NCBI RefSeq assembly: GCF_019966545.1
Contig: NZ_JAIMIC010000002.1
Span: forward strand, 674,632 to 738,631
From: Heliomarina baculiformis
GTDB lineage: Bacteria > Pseudomonadota > Alphaproteobacteria > Rhodobacterales > Rhodobacteraceae
Reading direction: 5' to 3'
Length of the DNA: 64,000 bases
A model generated the notes under the pieces. The model had not been told where the DNA came from, did no database searches, and worked only from the letters and a program-made list of their open reading frames with translations. Each line of letters begins with the position of its first letter. Position 1 is the stretch's first letter. Below, piece by piece: positions 1 to 9,773 of this stretch. A program made the translations under genes and the position numbers.

Positions 1-125
1 TCTGAAAGCCGCAGAAGTTCGGCCTCGGTGCGCGACGTCGCCGGTTTCTTGCGTTCTTCGTGCTGGGGGGTACCTCCGTTCTTCTTCAGGGCGACACGGG
101 GGCGTGAGTAGAGTGAACTTGTCAT
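1..125 (-). CDS. Possible 5' end of an unrecognised minus-strand gene (partial)
   Basis: An open minus-strand frame starts at an ATG (123-125) and runs without a stop to the window edge, about 41 residues. The N-terminus reads MTSSLYSRPRVALKK, followed by a basic, low-complexity stretch. An AGG-containing sequence lies just upstream as a weak ribosome site. I do not recognise the product. If real, it is divergent from the cdd-deoA-deoB operon and would share its promoter region (126-237). The fragment is too short to tell a gene from a chance frame in GC-rich DNA. Confidence 0.3.
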   Translation of the reverse strand, partial: MTSSLYSRPRVALKKNGGTPQHEERKKPATSRTEAELLRLS

Positions 126-237
126 GGACCTGTACCGGTTGCTGCGGTGTCAAAACGCGCCGCGGCATTTAATGTTCCTTGCATCCAATGGTTACAGCCG
201 GGAACATGACATAGCTATGAAAAAGAAGGGCCTTGAG

Positions 238-633
238 ATGAAAGATCTGAGAGCGGCGGCGAGCGCGGTGCGGGAGAATGCCCATGCGCCCTATTCGGCG
301 TTCAAGGTGGGGGCTGCGATCCGGTCGGACTCGGGTGCGGTGTACATCGGGTGCAACGTGGAAAACGTGGCCTATCCCGAGGGGACCTGCGCCGAGGCCG
401 GGGCGATTGCCGCGATGGTCGCGGCGGGCGAAACAACGCTTGCCGAAGTCTATGTCATCGCGGGGTCGCCTAGCCCGGTGCCGCCCTGCGGCGGGTGCCG
501 ACAGAAGCTTGCCGAATTCGGTGGCAGCGATGTGCCGGTGACTCTTGCTACGGTGTCGGGAGAAGAGTTTCGGACCACCATTGGCGATCTGCTGCCGGGC
601 GCTTTTGGAGCGGCGCATATGAGCGGGGAATAA
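238..633 (+). CDS. cdd: Cytidine deaminase
   Basis: Deaminates cytidine and deoxycytidine to uridine and deoxyuridine in the cytoplasm, feeding pyrimidine salvage. From the chosen start the protein is 131 residues, the usual length of the small tetrameric cytidine deaminases. The zinc site is visible: Cys51 with catalytic Glu53 in TCAEAG, then Cys84 and Cys87 in PCGGCRQ. The substrate-binding motif CNVENVAYPEG precedes it. ATG 238 is preferred because AGAAGGG lies about 8 bases upstream; the in-frame ATG at 217 would add seven residues, and still earlier starts add sequence unlike the family. The stop is 3 bases before the deoA start, so the genes are almost certainly co-transcribed. Confidence 0.95.
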   Translation: MKDLRAAASAVRENAHAPYSAFKVGAAIRSDSGAVYIGCNVENVAYPEGTCAEAGAIAAMVAAGETTLAEVYVIAGSPSPVPPCGGCRQKLAEFGGSDVPVTLATVSGEEFRTTIGDLLPGAFGAAHMSGE

Positions 634-636
634 ACC

Positions 637-1944
637 GTGGATGCGCGTTCGATCATCGCGCGGTTGCGGAGGCGCGAGGTGCCCGATGTGGACGAGTTGC
701 GTTGGTTCGCGCAAGGGCTAGCCGATGGCACGGTCAGCGATGCGCAGGCGGGGGCCTTTGCGATGGCAGTCTGCCTTGGCGATCTGGGCACCGAGGGGCG
801 TGCGGCGCTGACGCTCGCCATGCGCGACAGCGGTGAGGTTCTCTCATGGGATCTCGGCGGGCCGGTGATCGACAAGCATTCGACTGGCGGGGTGGGCGAT
901 TGCGTGTCGCTGATCCTTGCCCCGGCGCTGGCGGTCTGCGGGGGCTATGTGCCGATGATTTCTGGGCGCGGGCTTGGACATACGGGCGGGACGCTGGATA
1001 AATTGGAATCGATCCCCGGATTCACGACCGCGATTGCGCGGGACCAGTTCCAGCAGATTGTCGGCAAGCACGGCTGCGCTATCGTCGGCGCGACCGAGGG
1101 GATCGCCCCGGCGGACCGTCGGCTTTACGCGATCCGGGATGTGACCGGGACGGTGGAAAGCCTTGATTTGATCACGGCGTCGATCCTGTCGAAAAAGCTG
1201 GCGGCGGCACCGGGCGCGCTGGTGCTGGATGTCAAATTGGGCAGTGGCGCTTTCATGAAATCCCTGCCCGAGGCGCGGGCGCTGGCCCGGGCGCTGCGGG
1301 ACACCGCAGAGGCGGCGGGGTGTCCGACAAGCGCGATAATCAGCGATATGAATCAACCCCTTGCGCCCAGCCTTGGCAACGCGCTGGAAGTGGCCGAGGT
1401 GATGCAGGCACTGAGTGGAGAGGGTGGAGGTCCGCTGGTCGAGATCACCGTTGCGCTGGGCGGTGTGCTGCTGACCGATGCCGGGCTGGCCAATGATGTG
1501 GCGGCGGGAGAGGCGCTGATCCGCGAAGTCGTTGCCGACGGGCGCGCGGGCGAGAAATTCGGACAGATGGTGGCGGCGCAAGGCGGGCCGGTGCATTTTC
1601 TCGAAAATTGGCGGCGGCTGCTGCCGGAGGCAAATATCATGCACGAAGTCGTGGCATCTAAGGCTGGCTATGTCGTTTCGATAGATGGCGAGGCGCTGGG
1701 GCTAGCGGTGATCGGTCTGGGCGGCGGGCGTCAGGTTGAAAGCGACCGTATTGATCCGTCGGTCGGGCTGTCCAAGATTGTCCGGCTGGGCACGCGGGTT
1801 GAAAAAGGGACGCCGCTGGCGATGGTACATGCCGCGCGCGAGGAAGCTGCGGAAGCGGCAGCGGCGGCCGTGCAAAAGGCGATTGTGATCGCGCCTGAAA
1901 AGCCTGCGATACCGCAGCTTGTTCACGAAAGGATCGTCAGATGA
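637..1944 (+). CDS. deoA: Thymidine phosphorylase
   Basis: Cleaves thymidine (and deoxyuridine) with phosphate to the free base and deoxyribose-1-phosphate. The 435-residue length matches the bacterial family. The phosphate-binding segment KHSTGGVGD and the family signature SGRGLGHTGGTLDKLES are both present near residues 80-130. Translation appears to start at GTG 637, three bases after the cdd stop, with a GGGG-rich ribosome site inside the end of cdd. The stop codon overlaps the deoB ATG by 4 bases (ATGA), implying translational coupling. The product deoxyribose-1-phosphate is the substrate of the next enzyme. Confidence 0.96.
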   Translation: MDARSIIARLRRREVPDVDELRWFAQGLADGTVSDAQAGAFAMAVCLGDLGTEGRAALTLAMRDSGEVLSWDLGGPVIDKHSTGGVGDCVSLILAPALAVCGGYVPMISGRGLGHTGGTLDKLESIPGFTTAIARDQFQQIVGKHGCAIVGATEGIAPADRRLYAIRDVTGTVESLDLITASILSKKLAAAPGALVLDVKLGSGAFMKSLPEARALARALRDTAEAAGCPTSAIISDMNQPLAPSLGNALEVAEVMQALSGEGGGPLVEITVALGGVLLTDAGLANDVAAGEALIREVVADGRAGEKFGQMVAAQGGPVHFLENWRRLLPEANIMHEVVASKAGYVVSIDGEALGLAVIGLGGGRQVESDRIDPSVGLSKIVRLGTRVEKGTPLAMVHAAREEAAEAAAAAVQKAIVIAPEKPAIPQLVHERIVR

Positions 1945-3152
1945 GCCGTGCCTTTTTGATCGTCATGGATTCTGTCGGGATCGGCGGGGCACCGGATGCG
2001 GACCGGTTCTTTAACGGCGATCTGCCGGATACGGGCGCGAACACCTTGGCGCATATTGCGATGGCCTGTGCCGAGGGGCGCGCCAAAGAGGGGCGGAGCG
2101 GTCCGTTGAACATGCCCAATCTCGACCGGCTTGGGCTTGGGGCGGCGGTCCGGCTGGCTTCGGGCGATGACGCACCGGGGCTTGGGGCGGAACCCGAGGG
2201 CATTTGGGGCGCGGCGAGCGAGATCTCACCCGGCAAAGATACGCCTTCGGGACATTGGGAGCTGGCAGGCGTGCCGGTGCCATGGGACTGGCATTATTTC
2301 CCCGAGGAGCGCCCGGCCTTCCCCGAGGATTTGAGCCACGCCGTGGCCGAGGCGGCGGGCAGCGGAGGCATTCTTGGCAAGTGCCACGCCTCGGGCACGA
2401 CGATCATCGAAGAACTTGGCGCGGAGCACATGAAAACCGGCTGGCCGATCTGCTATACCTCGGCGGACAGCGTGTTCCAGGTCGCCGCGCATGAAGAGAC
2501 ATTCGGGCTGGAACGCCTGCTGAAGCTTTGCAAGACCGTCGCGCCACGGTTGCATGCGATGAAAGTGGGCCGGGTCATCGCCCGGCCTTTTGTCGGCTCC
2601 CCCGAAGAGGGGTTTCAACGCACAACGAACCGGCGCGATTACGCGATTGAACCGCCTGCGCCGGTGCTGGGCGAATGGGTACAGCAGGCCGGCGGGCGGG
2701 TTTATGGCGTAGGAAAGATCGGGGACATATTCTCTATGCGGGGGTTTGATGATCTGCGCAAGGGATCGGATGCCAAGCTTATGGATCATATGGAAGATCT
2801 CATGCGCGAAGCAGAACCTGGTAGCCTGACATTCGCCAATTTCGTGGAGTTCGACAGCCTTTACGGGCACCGACGCGACATGTCGGGCTATGCCCGGGCG
2901 CTCGAGTGGTTCGACGCGAGGGTTGGCGGTCTTGTCGCGGCGATGCAGCCGGGCGACATGATGCTGTTCACGGCGGATCATGGCAACGACCCAAGCTGGA
3001 AAGGCACCGATCATACGCGTGAGAGGGTTCCTGTCCTTGTTGCTGGAAAGGGTGCGGGACCGCTGGGACAGGTCGCGTTCACGGATGTGGCAGCCAGTGT
3101 CGCGGCGCATCTTGGAGTGGCATCACAGGGACCCGGGCGCAGCTTTTTCTGA
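1941..3152 (+). CDS. deoB: Phosphopentomutase
   Basis: Interconverts (deoxy)ribose-1-phosphate and the 5-phosphate, passing the sugar from nucleoside phosphorolysis to central metabolism. This 403-residue protein belongs to the alkaline-phosphatase superfamily. The N-terminal metal-binding DSVGIGGAPDA and the substrate loop DTPSGHWE are seen, and the late metal-binding region contains TADHGNDP. It begins inside the deoA stop (ATGA overlap). No deoC or deoD is in the window, so the rest of the deoxyribose route must be elsewhere or upstream. Confidence 0.96.
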   Translation: MSRAFLIVMDSVGIGGAPDADRFFNGDLPDTGANTLAHIAMACAEGRAKEGRSGPLNMPNLDRLGLGAAVRLASGDDAPGLGAEPEGIWGAASEISPGKDTPSGHWELAGVPVPWDWHYFPEERPAFPEDLSHAVAEAAGSGGILGKCHASGTTIIEELGAEHMKTGWPICYTSADSVFQVAAHEETFGLERLLKLCKTVAPRLHAMKVGRVIARPFVGSPEEGFQRTTNRRDYAIEPPAPVLGEWVQQAGGRVYGVGKIGDIFSMRGFDDLRKGSDAKLMDHMEDLMREAEPGSLTFANFVEFDSLYGHRRDMSGYARALEWFDARVGGLVAAMQPGDMMLFTADHGNDPSWKGTDHTRERVPVLVAGKGAGPLGQVAFTDVAASVAAHLGVASQGPGRSFF

Positions 3153-3219
3153 GCGATGACTTGCCTGCATCGTCTCGCTGTCACAATAAGGGGAAAATCC
3201 CTTAGCCGGAGCGTGCCAC

Positions 3220-3852
3220 ATGACTGAGCATCTGACCGAAGTGAAACACCCGCTTGTGCAGCACAAGCTGACCCTGATGCGGGACAAGGCGACCTCGACC
3301 GCAGTGTTCCGCCAACTGCTGCGCGAGATCACACAATTGCTGGTCTATGAAGTCACACGCGAAATGCCGCTTGAGGACAAGACCATCCAGACTCCGATGG
3401 AGACGATGGATGCACCGTCGCTTGCGGGCAAGAAACTGGCGCTGGTCTCGATTCTGCGGGCCGGGAACGGGATGCTGGATGGCGCGCTGGAGCTGATCCC
3501 CTCTGCGCGGGTGGGTTTTGTCGGTCTTTATCGCGACGAGGAAACGCTGCAACCGGTGCAGTATTACTTCAAGGTGCCGGAATCGCTCGACAACCGGCTG
3601 GTGATCGCGGTCGATCCTATGCTGGCGACGGGCAATTCCTCGGCGGCGGCGGTCGATCTGCTGAAAAAGGCCGGGGCGACGGATATCCGGTTTCTTTGTC
3701 TGCTGGCCGCGCCCGAGGGGATCGCGCGGATGAAAGAGGCGCATCCGGATGTGCAGATCGTCACGGCGGCGGTCGATCGCGGATTGAACAGCAAAGGCTA
3801 TATCATGCCCGGTCTGGGCGACGCGGGTGACCGGATGTTCGGCACCAAGTAA
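3220..3852 (+). CDS. upp: Uracil phosphoribosyltransferase
   Basis: Converts uracil plus PRPP to UMP and so recovers the base released by the upstream phosphorylase. At 210 residues it has the normal length. The PRPP-binding loop [14 protein letters not shown] lies around residues 130-143, the SILRAGNGM segment around residue 77, and the C-terminal uracil-binding [13 protein letters not shown] is intact. It follows deoB after 67 bases, so it may have its own promoter or be the last gene of the operon. The chemistry fits a complete cytidine/thymidine to UMP salvage set. Confidence 0.96.
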   Translation: MTEHLTEVKHPLVQHKLTLMRDKATSTAVFRQLLREITQLLVYEVTREMPLEDKTIQTPMETMDAPSLAGKKLALVSILRAGNGMLDGALELIPSARVGFVGLYRDEETLQPVQYYFKVPESLDNRLVIAVDPMLATGNSSAAAVDLLKKAGATDIRFLCLLAAPEGIARMKEAHPDVQIVTAAVDRGLNSKGYIMPGLGDAGDRMFGTK

Positions 3853-3919
3853 CGAAAGGCTGCTTTACTCAGCGTTCGATTCGCGGCATCTTTGACCGCA
3901 ATATATCGTGGGTGCTGCT

Positions 3920-5083
3920 GTGAAGATAACAAGAACTATTGCTATCTCTCTGCTGCTGGCGGGCGTCGCCCCGGCGGTGGCTCAGCCGCTTCGCGATGCC
4001 CGGCCCCCGGCCGAGTTCCCGCCAAGTTCCTATACCGCAAGGCAATATGTCGACAGCCGGGGCTGCATCTATATCCGCGCCGGGATCGACGGCACAGTGA
4101 CATGGGTGCCGCGCGTGGATCGCGCGCGCCGGCAGGTCTGCGGTTATCAGCCGTCGTTAAGCGAGGCGCAGCGGGCGGAGCTTGCGACCGGAACGGGCGG
4201 ACGTGCCGCGACGACGGGGCCGGTCGAGATCATCGAGCTTGACCCATCGGATCGTGCGACCGCTCCTGCCGGTACGTCGGCGCCGTCCCAGGTGACAACC
4301 GCCCCACGCGCGCCATCGCCGGGCCCGGCTCCGACCGTGTTTACGAATGAGCCATCTGCGCCTGCCCAGCGTGTTACCACCGCGCCGGAGAGCGCGGCAA
4401 CGTCGACTGTCCCCAAGCCGTCCCCGGGCCCGGCGCCGACGGTGTTTACCAACCCACCTTCTGCGGAAGCGGCGCCGCAGCCAGTGGCGCCGCGTACTGC
4501 GCGGCAAACCGCGCCCGCACGACAGCCTTCGGCAGGACCTGCGCCGACGGTATTCACCAGCACGGCACCGGCGAAACGGACGGCGACGGTCAAGGTCACG
4601 ACTTCTTCGGAGGCCGCGCAGGCGGGATTGTCACCGGATACGCGCGCCGTTCGACGCCATATCTATGAGAACCGCAAGAACGCAGGCACGTTTACCGTGC
4701 CCAAGGGCTATCGCCCGGTCTGGACTGATGACCGGCTTAACCCGAAACGGGCGGAAATGACGCTGCGGCCAAGCGTTGTCACCCATGGTCCGGCCGTGCC
4801 CAAAGGCTATCGCCCGGCATGGGACGACGACCGGCTGAACCCCAAGCGCGCCTTGGTGTCGCAAACCGGTGAGGCGCAGACCGACAAGATCTGGAGCAAG
4901 GACCTGCCGCGCCGTCTTTTGCCGCAGGATGCCTCCGCGCGCGTGGTTACGGTAGAAGAACCGGCGGTGCGGGGCAATTCGCCATTCTGGACCCCGCCCC
5001 TAGCGCAGACGGCGCCAGTTGCGCGGGTGTCTACCCGTTCGGCCCCGGCAAACAAGGCGGGCAATCGGGGTGGAAGCCGCTAG
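3920..5083 (+). CDS. Exported repeat-rich protein, SPOR-like family
   Basis: A secreted or periplasmic protein of unknown role. The N-terminus MKITRTIAISLLLAG followed by VAPAVAQP is a good Sec signal peptide. Next comes a folded-looking segment of about 40 residues (YVDSRGCIYIRAGIDG and onward) with two cysteines, which resembles a short domain recurrent in Rhodobacteraceae exported proteins. The middle is Ala/Pro/Thr-rich with three copies of PS(P/A)GPAPTVFT, and the C-terminal part has two copies of VPKGYRPxWxDDRLNPKRA. The start is either GTG 3908 or GTG 3920. The latter gives the cleaner signal peptide, though neither has a strong ribosome site. The gene converges on the next one with only 3 bases between stops. 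Peptidoglycan association is a guess from the family resemblance. Confidence 0.7.
   Translation: MKITRTIAISLLLAGVAPAVAQPLRDARPPAEFPPSSYTARQYVDSRGCIYIRAGIDGTVTWVPRVDRARRQVCGYQPSLSEAQRAELATGTGGRAATTGPVEIIELDPSDRATAPAGTSAPSQVTTAPRAPSPGPAPTVFTNEPSAPAQRVTTAPESAATSTVPKPSPGPAPTVFTNPPSAEAAPQPVAPRTARQTAPARQPSAGPAPTVFTSTAPAKRTATVKVTTSSEAAQAGLSPDTRAVRRHIYENRKNAGTFTVPKGYRPVWTDDRLNPKRAEMTLRPSVVTHGPAVPKGYRPAWDDDRLNPKRALVSQTGEAQTDKIWSKDLPRRLLPQDASARVVTVEEPAVRGNSPFWTPPLAQTAPVARVSTRSAPANKAGNRGGSR
4313..4558 (+). repeat. Three in-frame 33-bp coding repeats (PSxGPAPTVFT)
   Basis: Copies at 4313-4345, 4418-4450 and 4526-4558 encode PSPGPAPTVFT, PSPGPAPTVFT and PSAGPAPTVFT. They are separated by Ala/Thr/Pro-rich linkers of 75 to 105 bases. 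Conservation is at protein level with synonymous changes, so this is a repeated peptide module rather than a recent DNA duplication. Confidence 0.85.
4697..4852 (+). repeat. Two 57-bp coding repeats (VPKGYRP module)
   Basis: Copies at 4697-4753 and 4796-4852 encode VPKGYRPVWTDDRLNPKRA and VPKGYRPAWDDDRLNPKRA, differing at two residues and at several synonymous sites. They form a tandem basic/aromatic module near the C-terminus of the exported protein. Confidence 0.85.
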
Positions 5084-5086
5084 GTT

Positions 5087-6100
5087 TCAGCCGCCGCAAA
5101 TACCCTGAAGCAAGACCCAGTCGCGATCCTTCATCAGAGAGGTCTGGGCTTTCCCGGCGAGGGGATCGGCCTCGATCAGGCCAATCGTGGTTTCCCCGGT
5201 CACATCGACGGCGTAGGCATAGGGCTTGGTCGAAAGCTTGGCCTCGGCAAAATTCTCAAGCAGCGCGTCCTGGGGCAGGGGCGTCTTGGGCGCGACGACG
5301 ATGCGCTCGCTGTAGCCGTCGAGGATCTCCTGTGTGAGTTCGCCGGTGGTCAACAGGTGGAAAGAGGCGACAATGCCGCTTTCCTCCAGCAGTTCTTTCA
5401 GCGGGTCGAGATGCTCGGCACGGGTTTTCTCGGCCAGCACATATCCGGCGGAGACGGCGGGGTCCTCGTAATCCTCGACCAGCGCCTTGTTCAGCACGAC
5501 GACATCGCCGGGCAGGTGGAGGCTGTCGCGGACACCGGCGGGCAGGATCACGATGCGGCGCACGCCAAGTTCGCGCGCGAGCCGTTTCAGGACCGGCTGG
5601 GTTTCGACAGAGCGGCAGGCCCGGCCGGATACGCGTTCGAGCCGGCCAAGCAGTGCCTCGCCTATATCCTGACGCCGGATGTCCGGCACCACGTTCAGCG
5701 TGTGGCGCATCATCGCGCCGGGCAGCCAGAGCGTCGCGGCGGCGATTGTCCCGATCACGACGGCTGCGATGCCGACACCGCGCAGGCGTCCGGGCCGGGG
5801 GCGGGCACGATCGACGGCGCGACGCAGCCTTTCGATGGCCTCGATCATTTCCGCTTCGTTTTCCGAGAGTTCCAGCGTTTCATCCGGATCGCCATCGGGG
5901 TGATAGATGGCGGGCATGCTGTTCGGATCGGCCCGTTCAATCGCAGCGAGAGACCAGTGGGTCAGCGCCTGATTGTGAAAATTCGAAATGGTCAGAGTGG
6001 CCTTGCCAATGGAAACATAGACCTCTCGCCGCTGCTCCTGCGGGGTCGGTCGCCAGAGGCCGGTGGCCTCCAGCCGTTCATACTGGGTCAGGGCTGTCAT
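5087..6100 (-). CDS. Conserved hypothetical protein with one membrane segment
   Basis: A 337-residue protein of unknown function. The first 100 residues are soluble and acidic, followed by a basic stop-transfer-like stretch (RARPRPGRLR). One hydrophobic segment follows at about residues 108-128 (GIAAVVIGTIAAATLWL), then a roughly 200-residue domain that would lie in the periplasm. That domain contains RIVILPAGVRDSLHLPGDVVVL and an AGYVLAEK stretch loosely recalling M48-type peptidases, but no HExxH zinc motif is present, so I do not call it a protease. It is convergent with the upstream repeat protein. A 74-bp gap separates it from the acyl-CoA synthetase on the same strand, so co-transcription from the promoter near 7.8 kb is possible. 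Confidence 0.75.
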   Translation of the reverse strand: MTALTQYERLEATGLWRPTPQEQRREVYVSIGKATLTISNFHNQALTHWSLAAIERADPNSMPAIYHPDGDPDETLELSENEAEMIEAIERLRRAVDRARPRPGRLRGVGIAAVVIGTIAAATLWLPGAMMRHTLNVVPDIRRQDIGEALLGRLERVSGRACRSVETQPVLKRLARELGVRRIVILPAGVRDSLHLPGDVVVLNKALVEDYEDPAVSAGYVLAEKTRAEHLDPLKELLEESGIVASFHLLTTGELTQEILDGYSERIVVAPKTPLPQDALLENFAEAKLSTKPYAYAVDVTGETTIGLIEADPLAGKAQTSLMKDRDWVLLQGICGG

Positions 6101-6180
6101 CTGCGCCGGTTTTGCCTGTGCCTCGGTGTTTTTCTTTTCATAACATGGCCAATGTCAGCAGGGCAAACTTCTGACAAGTG

Positions 6181-7806
<1,626 letters not shown>

Positions 7807-7935
7807 GATCTGTCCCCTCCCTGACGGTGTGTCGTCGCGTAATATTGCGCCGCGCCGAGGGTATTGAAAAGAGGCAGATGCGCAATATTCGCAGCTTGTT
7901 ATTGCGGGGCGAAGGAAATCGGATAGCATTGGTAC

Positions 7936-8589
7936 ATGATCCTAAGTCCCGGACGCCGTTATGTTTTCATCCATATCCCCAAGACCGGGGGGACCTCTCT
8001 GGCGCTCGCGCTCGAGGGGCGGGCGATGAAGGATGACATCATGCTGGGCGATACACCCAAGGCGCTGAAGCGGCGGCACAGGGTCAGCGGCAAGAACACG
8101 CGGGGTCGATTGTGGAAGCATTCCACCCTCGCCGATATCGAGGGTCTGGTGCCGGATACGGTGATGGAGGGGCTGTTCGCCTTTACGCTGGTGCGCAACC
8201 CATGGGACCGGGCGGTGAGCTATTACCACTGGCTGCGCGAACAAGCGTTCGGCCATCCGGCTGTGGCGCTGGCCGGTGCCTTGGATTTCACGGATTTCCT
8301 GTGCCATCCGAAAACCTGCGCGGCTTTCGCGGCCTCTCCGGCGGCAAGCTACATGCGGCGCAGCGACGGGCGGGAGCACTGCGGCGCCTATATCCGGATC
8401 GAAGATTTCGAGCGGGATTCCATTGGCTTGTGGGAGCATCTTGGGTTCACGCTTGACCTGCCGCATGTGAACCGGTCGGACAGGGTGCCGGATTACCGCA
8501 GCTATTACGACGATCGCGCCGCAGAAGCGGTTGCCGATTCCTGCGCCGAGGATATCGCCCGTTTCGGGTATCGGTTCGAGGGGGGGTAG
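7936..8589 (+). CDS. Sulfotransferase-family protein
   Basis: A 217-residue protein likely to transfer sulfate from PAPS to an unknown acceptor. The 5'-phosphosulfate loop HIPKTGGTSL lies at residues 14-23, and the 3'-phosphate-binding region VRNPWDRAVSYYHW lies around residues 92-105, as in the Sulfotransfer_2 family. There is no signal peptide or membrane segment. The gene stands alone, divergent from the acyl-CoA synthetase, with about 130 bases between starts. The acceptor could be a polysaccharide or a small molecule; nothing nearby decides this. Confidence 0.85.
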   Translation: MILSPGRRYVFIHIPKTGGTSLALALEGRAMKDDIMLGDTPKALKRRHRVSGKNTRGRLWKHSTLADIEGLVPDTVMEGLFAFTLVRNPWDRAVSYYHWLREQAFGHPAVALAGALDFTDFLCHPKTCAAFAASPAASYMRRSDGREHCGAYIRIEDFERDSIGLWEHLGFTLDLPHVNRSDRVPDYRSYYDDRAAEAVADSCAEDIARFGYRFEGG

Positions 8590-8770
8590 ACGGGCCGCTC
8601 TGGCGGTATCGGTTGAAATGGCAGGGATAGAGCCGAGTGCCCGTTCAGGGAGCCTGATCGCTTGTTGGCAAATGTGACTGCCGGTTTAAATCGCGCGTTT
8701 CACATAGAAACGTGCGCTGCGTTGGTCATACCAGTTTGGAAACCCCGGAGCGTTTGAACTCTAACGCGGG

Positions 8771-9430
8771 TCAGTCACCACCTTGCCGTCCCCGAAACGC
8801 GGCGAATCCCATCAGCGCGGAAAGCAGCAGAATGCCACCCGCAGGCAGCGGGATCACCGGTGTGGGAACCGATTCCGCCACGAAGCTCACGAATTCCCCC
8901 TGCACCGTGCCATTGAAGGAAAACCGGGCAACTGCGTCGGGGTCCAATAAGAGCGCCTCGACATCGGCAAAAAGCGTGGGCGCGGGAGCGCCCGGCTTCA
9001 GGATCGAAAATGAGCCTGCAAGCGTACAGCTCAGGGCAATGCAGTCCGCACCGGCAAGCGAAATTGTGATATTGCTGAAGCTCCCATTGCTGAAACGGGC
9101 GCCACCCGGGAAACCGAAAATGCTCACGTCGGACAGATCGGAGGTTAGGCCGCCAATCGTCGCCTCTGCGTCGGCGAGAGACTGGGGAAGAGGGGAATCT
9201 ACATTAATGCCTGTCAAAGGATCTCCGTCAGAGTCCAGTGTGGCGGCATCCAGAAGGAAGGTCACGGTCCCGACCGTCCCGACATCCGGCAAATCGAATG
9301 TTGGCGACGGCACGACATCGATGCTTTCGACAACTTGGACGTTGAAAGCAAAGGTTGCTGCCATGGCCGGGAGTGCCGTTATTGAAACAGCTGTAGCGAC
9401 CAAAGAACTGATAATGCTGCGGAATTTCAT
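8771..9430 (-). CDS. VPLPA-CTERM-type exported surface protein
   Basis: A 219-residue secreted protein. A Sec signal peptide (MKFRSIISSLVATAVS, cleavage after PAMA) is followed by a beta-rich, Asp/Ser/Gly-rich domain with one Cys pair (Cys130, Cys135). The C-terminus holds the tripartite sorting signal: IPLPAG at residues 193-198, a hydrophobic helix at about 199-211, and a basic FRGRQ end. Such tails are known to be handled by a dedicated exosortase in Rhodobacteraceae. The start is well supported by AGAGGAG upstream. Function of the mature domain is unknown; surface or exopolysaccharide association is inferred from the tail class. No exosortase gene lies in this window. Confidence 0.85.
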   Translation of the reverse strand: MKFRSIISSLVATAVSITALPAMAATFAFNVQVVESIDVVPSPTFDLPDVGTVGTVTFLLDAATLDSDGDPLTGINVDSPLPQSLADAEATIGGLTSDLSDVSIFGFPGGARFSNGSFSNITISLAGADCIALSCTLAGSFSILKPGAPAPTLFADVEALLLDPDAVARFSFNGTVQGEFVSFVAESVPTPVIPLPAGGILLLSALMGFAAFRGRQGGD

Positions 9431-9773
9431 GCAATAAGCTCCTCTTTAAAGTAGATCTTTTAACAGGCCATTCGGGCCTCGAAGCAGGCCACAGAGTAAA
9501 CTAAAAAAATGTCTTCTTAGAATGAAAAGATACGCGAACGCCCTTTAGAATGAAAGGCGCACATGTGGCCATCGCAGGGCGAACGGCGGGTTACTGCTGT
9601 TCGACAAGCGTAGGATTTCATCCGGGACGCGGTGCTGACGGTTGGTCGGGCTTTTAGGCGCGCGTTATATATATGCAGAAGCGTCCGAAAGCCCGGTTGG
9701 AGTCCTTGCTGAGGGATCAAACAGTGGGTTGTCTGCCGGGACGGGTATTACGGTGGTCGCTACCAAGACTTGC
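9431..9773. other. Gene-free interval between the VPLPA protein and the photolyase
   Basis: No supported gene is seen in these 343 bases. The left side must carry the promoter of the VPLPA-CTERM gene, which reads leftward. It contains an 11-bp direct repeat TTAGAATGAAA (9517-9527 and 9545-9555, 28 bases apart) and a small AGGCC/GGCCT hairpin near 9463-9477. No strong terminator was identified for the leftward photolyase gene. Confidence 0.6.
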
